From assembly GCF_029395355.1 (NCBI RefSeq), contig NZ_CP113913.1:868001-932000 (forward strand): 64,000 nt of DNA, given 5' to 3'. Position 1 is the first letter of the stretch, and every line of letters starts with the position of its first letter. Below the pieces are notes generated by a model. The model was not told the DNA's origin, ran no database searches, and worked only from the letters and a program-made list of their open reading frames with translations. The position numbers were made by a program, and so were the translations under genes. Positions 59,127-64,000 of this stretch are shown here, one piece after another. The stretch comes from Bifidobacterium sp. ESL0800. Its GTDB lineage: Bacteria; Actinomycetota; Actinomycetes; Actinomycetales; Bifidobacteriaceae.

Positions 59127-59984
59127 TCAGTATCTGAACATCGGGATATTGTGATCCTTGACAAGCTGCTTGGCGACGGTCTGGGTATGGTAGGCCTCCA
59201 CAATCTTGCGGAATGTCTTATTATCCTTGTCGCTCGTGTTGGCCACGATGATGTTGACGTATGGCTTGAAGCTGGCATCGCCGGGCTTGAGTTTGGGCGC
59301 ATAAATGGCATCCTCGGGCTTCTTTCCGGCGTCGACGATGAAGTTCGTATTGGTGATGCCACCGGCGTAATCGGGCAGCAGGTTAATGATCGAGGCCGGA
59401 TCGTTCAGCTCGATGTCGATGCCGCTGGGATTGGAGGCGATGTCGTCGGTCGTCGGATCGGCCTTGGTGTTGTCTTTGAGCTTGATCAGCCCCGCGGAAT
59501 CGAGGACTTTGAGCGAGCGGCCAAGATTGGTGGTGTTGTTGGGAATGGCCACTTTGTCGCCGGATTTGAAGTCCTTGACGCTTTTGTATTTCTGCGAATA
59601 GAGGTTGAGCGGGGATATGTAGGTCTCACCGATCGGGGTAAACTTGTAGCCTTTCTCCTTCTCCTCCTGATGCAGGAACGCATAATGCTGGAAAGCCGTG
59701 ATATCCAGTTCGTGGTTAGCGAGCGCCTGGTTGGCGTAGATGCCGTCCTGGAAGGTCTTGTATTTGAGTTTGATGTTGGCGTGCTCCTCATCAAGCCGCG
59801 CCTGTACCTCCTTCCATTCGGCGTCGTCGGAATTGCCGACAAGCCCTACGGTGACGGTCTGCTCCTTGCCGGCCTTGCCGTTGCGGTAGATGTTGATACC
59901 GACGATGACCAGCACCACCGCAAGTATCACTGCTAGTAGTGCGAAAAGCTGATGCTTGGCTCTGGTTTGTTTCTTGGTAGCCAT
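59127..59984 (-). CDS. metQ: Methionine-binding protein MetQ/NlpA, membrane-anchored without lipobox
   Basis: A 285-residue NlpA-family substrate-binding protein for methionine import. Typical parts are VTVGLVGN, the ligand-pocket region ANHELDITAFQHYAFL, VAIPNNTTNLGRSL and DAIYAPKLKPGD. Most relatives carry a lipobox with Cys; here the N-terminal helix (about 15-36, LFALLAVILAVVLVIVGINIY) is followed by no Cys and no signal peptidase I site is obvious, so it should remain as a membrane anchor. The ATG at 59984 follows AAAGAGG. Confidence 0.93.
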   Translation of the reverse strand: MATKKQTRAKHQLFALLAVILAVVLVIVGINIYRNGKAGKEQTVTVGLVGNSDDAEWKEVQARLDEEHANIKLKYKTFQDGIYANQALANHELDITAFQHYAFLHQEEKEKGYKFTPIGETYISPLNLYSQKYKSVKDFKSGDKVAIPNNTTNLGRSLKVLDSAGLIKLKDNTKADPTTDDIASNPSGIDIELNDPASIINLLPDYAGGITNTNFIVDAGKKPEDAIYAPKLKPGDASFKPYVNIIVANTSDKDNKTFRKIVEAYHTQTVAKQLVKDHNIPMFRY

Positions 59985-60106
59985 AAAAGCCTCTTTCAAA
60001 ATATTTTCATGCTGACGGACCGCGCTTTGCAGGACAGGTCGCCGTCAAATATTCGATATGTTGGGAAAAAGTTGGAATAGTCGTTGGAAGCAGGTTCAAA
60101 CGTTCG

Positions 60107-60787
60107 TCAATGTTCGGTGATCTCGACGAGCAGTCGGCCGATGAGCTCGACCAGGCCCACCAGAAGTACCAGGACGATGATGGTGGCGATGGTGACATCC
60201 ATCATGTATCGCTGGTAGCCGTAGCGGATGGCGAAATCGCCAAGTCCCCCACCGCCGACCACGCCGACTACTGCGGTCATATCGATCAGGCTGACCAAGG
60301 TGATCACGCTGACACGGATGATCGAAGGTATCGCCTCGCGCAGGTAAACACGCCAGATGATCTCAGGCAGGCCCATGCCCATCGCCTGCGCCGCCTCGAT
60401 CAGACCCGAATCGATGCCGGCCAAAGCTGACTGGATCTGGCGGGCGAAGAACGGGGTGATGCCAATGACAAGCGGAAACAGTGCTCCTTTCGTACCGATG
60501 GCCGTGCCCATGATGAAGCGCGTGATCGGTACCAGCGAGGCCGCAAGAATGATGAACGGAATCGAGCGGAAGAGGTTGATCAGTTTGTCGATGACGTTGA
60601 AAACACCTCGGTTGGGATGAAGGCCGCCAGGTTTCGTCACGGTGACGACGACGCCAAGCAAGATAGCCAGGACGAAGGAGATCAGGCCCGCCACTGCTAC
60701 CATGATGATCGTCTGCACAAACGAATCGAAGAATTCGGGTAGGCGGCTCATCACGTTCGGAAACCAAAGATTCAGAATGTCAAGCAC
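60107..60787 (-). CDS. metI: Methionine ABC transporter permease MetI
   Basis: A 226-residue membrane permease with five predicted helices and the ATPase-contact loop EAAQAMGMGLPEIIWRV (EAA motif). It begins with GTG at 60787 that lies inside the metN end, an 8-bp overlap, so the two are coupled. The transporter complex would be MetN2 MetI2 with MetQ. Confidence 0.96.
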   Translation of the reverse strand: MLDILNLWFPNVMSRLPEFFDSFVQTIIMVAVAGLISFVLAILLGVVVTVTKPGGLHPNRGVFNVIDKLINLFRSIPFIILAASLVPITRFIMGTAIGTKGALFPLVIGITPFFARQIQSALAGIDSGLIEAAQAMGMGLPEIIWRVYLREAIPSIIRVSVITLVSLIDMTAVVGVVGGGGLGDFAIRYGYQRYMMDVTIATIIVLVLLVGLVELIGRLLVEITEH

Positions 60788-61820
60788 GATCGATCACCTC
60801 GATGCCGATATTGCGTTCGTTGAGATAGGCGAGCGCTGCGGTTATCTTGTCGGAGTCCCCTTTGAGCATGACCACCAACCCGCCGAGCGGGGCGTTCTCC
60901 ACGATGTCGATATCGGCGAAAATGATGTTGACGTCGATTGAGAATTCACGCGAAATATGGGAGACCAGGGCCTCGGATACCTCCTTGGCGATGTAGTTCA
61001 TGCGCAGGAGCACCTGACCGGGCTGCGGTTCGACGAGCGGCGAATGGTCGTCAAGCAGCTCGTGGACCTTGTCCAGGTTCGAGGTCGTGGCGACGAACGC
61101 TTTGGTCAGTGCGGCTTTGGGGGCTGCGAAGATGTCGAACACATCGCCTTTCTCGACGATGGTGCCATGATCGATGACGGCGACCTTGTTGCAGATCTGC
61201 TTGATCACAGACATCTGGTGGGTGATGACGACGACGGTCAGTCCGAGAGTATCGTGCAGGGCAAGCAGCAGGGCGAGAATCGATTTGGTCGTGGTCGGAT
61301 CAAGTGCGCTGGTCGCCTCGTCGCTCAGCAATATTCTGGGCTTATTGACCAAAGCCCTCGCGATGGCGACACGCTGCTGCTGGCCGCCGGAGAGCTCGCT
61401 CGGATAGGCATCGGCCTTTTCGCTCAGGCCGACCAGATCCAAAAGCTCGGAAACGCGAGCCTGACGGGTTTTCCTGTCGACCTTGCCACGAAAAGCAAGT
61501 TCGACATTGGCGGCAACGCTGCGCGACGGCATCAGATTGAAAGATTGAAAGATCATGCCGATGTCGCTTCTCAAGGCGCGCAAGTCCTTGGGTTTCAACT
61601 CGGCGACTTCCTGGCCGTTGACTGCGAGCGAACCACCATCGTAGTGTTCCAGCCCGTTGATACATCGCACGAGTGTCGATTTGCCGGCACCGGACAAGCC
61701 TATAATGCCGTAGATATCACCTTTGCCGACATCCAGGTCGACATCGCTGAGCGCGATTTTTTCACCGTCGTCACTGGGATATTTCTTTGTCAGATTGCGT
61801 ATTGTAATGATTGATGACAT
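60780..61820 (-). CDS. metN: Methionine ABC transporter ATPase MetN
   Basis: A 346-residue ATP-binding subunit. Walker A is GLSGAGKST, the signature is LSGGQQQRVAIARAL, Walker B is ILLSDEAT. The C-terminal NIL domain (about 265-346) is the methionine-sensing part that inhibits import when internal methionine is high. A GGAGGGG site precedes the ATG. It starts 57 bp after the alcohol dehydrogenase, so the transcript may begin there or between them. I see no SAM riboswitch upstream. Confidence 0.97.
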   Translation of the reverse strand: MSSIITIRNLTKKYPSDDGEKIALSDVDLDVGKGDIYGIIGLSGAGKSTLVRCINGLEHYDGGSLAVNGQEVAELKPKDLRALRSDIGMIFQSFNLMPSRSVAANVELAFRGKVDRKTRQARVSELLDLVGLSEKADAYPSELSGGQQQRVAIARALVNKPRILLSDEATSALDPTTTKSILALLLALHDTLGLTVVVITHQMSVIKQICNKVAVIDHGTIVEKGDVFDIFAAPKAALTKAFVATTSNLDKVHELLDDHSPLVEPQPGQVLLRMNYIAKEVSEALVSHISREFSIDVNIIFADIDIVENAPLGGLVVMLKGDSDKITAALAYLNERNIGIEVIDRA

Positions 61821-61877
61821 TGGGCCCCTCCTCCCTCTGTTGTTCGGCGATATGCCAAACAGGCATTACCGTTGTGA

Positions 61878-63044
61878 TCAGTAAGCCAGTTCGAGCACGG
61901 CACGCACGTCGGCCTCGCTCAAGGGAACATAATTACCGACAGGCTTCGTGTTGGACTTTGTCAAACGCTCGGCGACCGTATTGATGGCATCCCTCGGTAT
62001 GCCAAGTTCATGCAGGCTGGTTTTCAGGCCCAACATCTTAAAGTGGCGTTCAAGCGTATCTGCCAGAATGCCAGCGCACTCCTGTTCCGTGTTGTCATAA
62101 GGGTCGGCGTCAAGTGCCCTAACCGCCATCTGCGCGTAACGCTGCGGGCTGCGGCGCGCGACGTAACGGATGATGGAAGGCAGGATCGCGGCGATCCCCT
62201 CGCCGTGTATCACGTCGAATTCTCCGCCGATCTCATGCTCGATGCGGTGGGTCGTCCAATCGTTTTCTGAACCTGTGGCCAGGTAGCAATGGTTGAACAT
62301 CAGCGTCGAAAGCCAGTGCAGCTCGGTTCGCGTCGTGAGGTCATCGGGATCGGCAGCAAAACGCCTGCCCTGCACCAGAGCGGCACGGAACCCGCCTTCC
62401 AGAATCCGATCGGCCGATTCGAGATGGTCGCGCAGCGTGAAATACGGCTCCAGGAATCCTACGGCAAGGTCGGCCACGGCCGCCGCTTGATAACGATAAG
62501 GCGCCGTACGCGAATACTCGGGGTTCACGATGGAGAACTTCGGAATGATAAGTCTGGTCTCCAACGCCTCCTTGTCCTCGCCTTGCTGGAGGACGGCGCA
62601 ATCGGAGACTTCCGAACCACTGCCGGGAATCGTCGAAATCACGCCAACCGGCAACGTTTCCTTCGGTTCGGCGGTTCCATCGAACAGATCCCATACATCA
62701 CCGCCGTAAGGCACGCCGACGCCAACCGCCTTGGCCGTGTCCATTGAGCTTGCACCGCCCGCCGCGAGGACGAAATCGACCTTCTCCTTGCGGGCCAGGC
62801 CGATCAGGTCACGCACGAGTCCGATACGAGGATTCGGCACGACGTCCCCGTTTTCGACCAGCCGCGCGCCAATCGCCTGCGCGGCATCGACAACTCGGTC
62901 GCGGATACCGAGGTCGAAGACGTAATCACCGCTGTAAACCAGCATGACGGAAGTCGCATGGTATTGGCCCAAAAGACGTTGGAGCTGCTGCTCGGCCCCC
63001 ACACCGAACACGAGCTCATTGGGAGTGCAATAGGTGAAAACCAT
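61878..63044 (-). CDS. Iron-type alcohol dehydrogenase (YqhD/BdhA-like) with one altered metal ligand
   Basis: A 388-residue NAD(P)H-dependent alcohol dehydrogenase of the iron-containing family. The cofactor motif GGASSMDTAK is near 96-105. The four metal ligands in this family are Asp, His, His, His. Asp192 is in ADLAVGFLEPYF but the position four residues later, normally His, is Gly196. His266 (THRIEH) and His280 (IHGEG) are present with the correct 14-residue spacing. The protein may bind metal weakly or not at all. The ATG at 63044 has only a weak ribosome site; no alternative start is better. Confidence 0.93.
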   Translation of the reverse strand: MVFTYCTPNELVFGVGAEQQLQRLLGQYHATSVMLVYSGDYVFDLGIRDRVVDAAQAIGARLVENGDVVPNPRIGLVRDLIGLARKEKVDFVLAAGGASSMDTAKAVGVGVPYGGDVWDLFDGTAEPKETLPVGVISTIPGSGSEVSDCAVLQQGEDKEALETRLIIPKFSIVNPEYSRTAPYRYQAAAVADLAVGFLEPYFTLRDHLESADRILEGGFRAALVQGRRFAADPDDLTTRTELHWLSTLMFNHCYLATGSENDWTTHRIEHEIGGEFDVIHGEGIAAILPSIIRYVARRSPQRYAQMAVRALDADPYDNTEQECAGILADTLERHFKMLGLKTSLHELGIPRDAINTVAERLTKSNTKPVGNYVPLSEADVRAVLELAY

Positions 63045-63488
63045 GACCTGCCCTATCTTTCTTTCCTTTTCCGTCCGTCCGCGGTCTCAAGACCTGTGTC
63101 CTCAACACACACGGCGAACAACCTCATGAATCCGCCGCATGCATGGAATCCAGCGACGTTAGCAACCGAGTGTAACGACCTACGTTCAGCGCTCGCAAGC
63201 CGAACGATATACGCAGAATCGATAGTCGTTTATCAATCGACGCGGCCGCAGGTAAGAAAGCGTTCATTGGGGATTATTGTTTTTTCTGTTATATGAATTT
63301 TTATCACTATATGGACATACGAGGCTTTGAGTCTTTTGCCTGGACTGTGTGATTCATCACAAAAACATTGTGTTCTTCGTTACAAAACGCCGAATTCCGG
63401 TAAACCGCGAAACAGGAGCGGGCCATAATGAAACCACGAACTTTCATCCTGGGATCAAACAGACAGACAAAGAACACAAGAGGGAACC
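63045..63488. other. Divergent regulatory region before the formate/nitrite transporter
   Basis: No gene is supported in this 444-bp stretch. It holds the 5' region of the alcohol dehydrogenase on the left and an AT-rich centre (63280-63400) with the palindrome TGTGATTCATCACA (63348-63361), ahead of the transporter. Confidence 0.5.
63348..63361. promoter_or_regulatory. Palindrome TGTGA-N4-TCACA upstream of the transporter
   Basis: Perfect 5-bp arms separated by four bases, about 128 bp before the transporter ATG. It resembles Crp/Fnr-type half-sites, which are normally separated by six bases. Some regulator of this class could bind, but the spacing is unusual. Confidence 0.35.
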
Positions 63489-64000
63489 ATGGGCAAATTA
63501 TCCGAACTGAAAACAACCATTTCCGAAGTCGAAGAGACCGCCGACGAGACCAAGCCGCTCTTCCCCGGCCGCGCGTTCATCTCGACGGTGCTCGACGCGC
63601 TCGACAGCAAGGAGACGATGACCGGCAAGATGATCGGCCGCTACATCCAGCGCGCCGCTATGGCCGGCATCCTCGTGGGCGTGTTCTTCGCGGCCTTCTG
63701 GGTGATCATGGGCGCGACCTCCAAAGCCGATCCGGGACTGGCCGTGGCCGGCAAGGTGATCGCGGGCATCACCTTCGGCTGGGCCCTCGTGCTCATCTAC
63801 TACACCAACTCCGAGCTGCTGACCTCGAACATGATGGTCGTCAGCATCGGCGCCTACCACAAGCGCATCGGCTGGGGCGAATCGTTGAAGCTGCTGGGCC
63901 TGTGCCTGCTGGGCAACCTGCTGGGCGCGCTGATCGTGGCCATCATCCTGCGCTTCTCCACCATCATCTCCGGCTCGTCGTTCGACGCGATGCTCGCCGC
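63489..64000 (+). CDS. Formate/nitrite transporter family protein, 3' end outside the window
   Basis: The first 170 residues of an FNT-family channel. A polar N-terminus of about 50 residues precedes the helices; the FNT signature region is seen in LIYYTNSELLTSNMMVV and the following GLCLLGNLLGALIVAII. These pentameric channels move formate or related anions, a by-product of bifidobacterial sugar fermentation through pyruvate formate-lyase. The ATG at 63489 follows GAGGG. The codons are extremely GC-rich from here onward. Confidence 0.92.
   Translation, partial: MGKLSELKTTISEVEETADETKPLFPGRAFISTVLDALDSKETMTGKMIGRYIQRAAMAGILVGVFFAAFWVIMGATSKADPGLAVAGKVIAGITFGWALVLIYYTNSELLTSNMMVVSIGAYHKRIGWGESLKLLGLCLLGNLLGALIVAIILRFSTIISGSSFDAMLA

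Noticed and set aside
61821..61877. SAM or other methionine riboswitch before metN
   Set aside because: The spacer is only 57 bp and shows no fitting fold.

Overview
The window looks like a chromosomal stretch of a Bifidobacterium or close relative (Actinobacteria). The codons are GC-rich. The protein set includes ClpC, HspR-independent CIRCE-controlled groEL, a pupylation locus (pup, pafA, dop, arc), an ATPase-degenerate PriA, an EF-P with a PGKGPAF tip, and the actinobacterial fmt/priA/metK/rpoZ/gmk neighbourhood. Almost everything is core genome. Accessory DNA is limited to a small toxin-antitoxin remnant, one unrecognised anchored protein, a short membrane protein and a structured insertion at the 3' end of ilvD. 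I saw no insertion sequence, prophage, CRISPR array or rRNA operon.

Layout. 1-761: 5' part of a GH32 beta-fructosidase. 1.1-9.8 kb (minus): clpC, a DUF3027 protein with a CspA-domain partner, a sensor kinase and its response regulator, and a TPM-domain membrane protein. 10.1-12.9 kb (minus): groEL behind two tandem CIRCE operators, cspA with a strong terminator, and a LytR_C-domain protein. 13.1-26.7 kb (plus): ung; a six-gene MoxR/DUF58/VWA operon in which every junction is a 4-bp start/stop overlap; purB with a large flippase-like protein; hup; an inositol-phosphatase-like protein; and pup-pafA. 26.7-38.7 kb (minus): dop, arc, an aldo/keto reductase, fmt, a HAD hydrolase, priA, cfa and metK, followed by rpoZ. 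39.4-41.3 kb (plus): ilvD with a duplicated, recoded C-terminus. 41.5-44.5 kb: a small membrane protein, gmk, an RelB-like antitoxin with a frameshifted PIN toxin, and an unknown anchored protein. 44.6-51.0 kb (minus): efp-nusB-carA-carB in transcription order. 51.2-55.6 kb (minus): the str operon rpsL-rpsG-fusA-tuf. 55.9-57.6 kb (plus): a small acidic protein translationally coupled to an aldehyde dehydrogenase. 57.8-63.0 kb (minus): tRNA-His, a DUF1684 protein, the MetNIQ methionine importer and an iron-type alcohol dehydrogenase. 63.5 kb to the end: the start of a formate/nitrite transporter.

How the parts fit. Protein quality control is prominent: ClpC, GroEL, the cold-shock proteins and the Pup system. 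Pup already ends in Glu and Arc lacks the C-terminal gate-opening motif, which fits a pupylation pathway working without a 20S proteasome. One-carbon and methionine chemistry is also clustered (metNIQ import, metK making S-adenosylmethionine, cfa consuming it, fmt). The most unusual observations are the recoded ilvD tail with its palindromic insertion, the Ala/Ser-rich insertion in the inactive PriA, the missing metal ligands in the phosphatase-like and alcohol dehydrogenase proteins, and the tandem CIRCE array. I did not find a wholly new system that I could defend.
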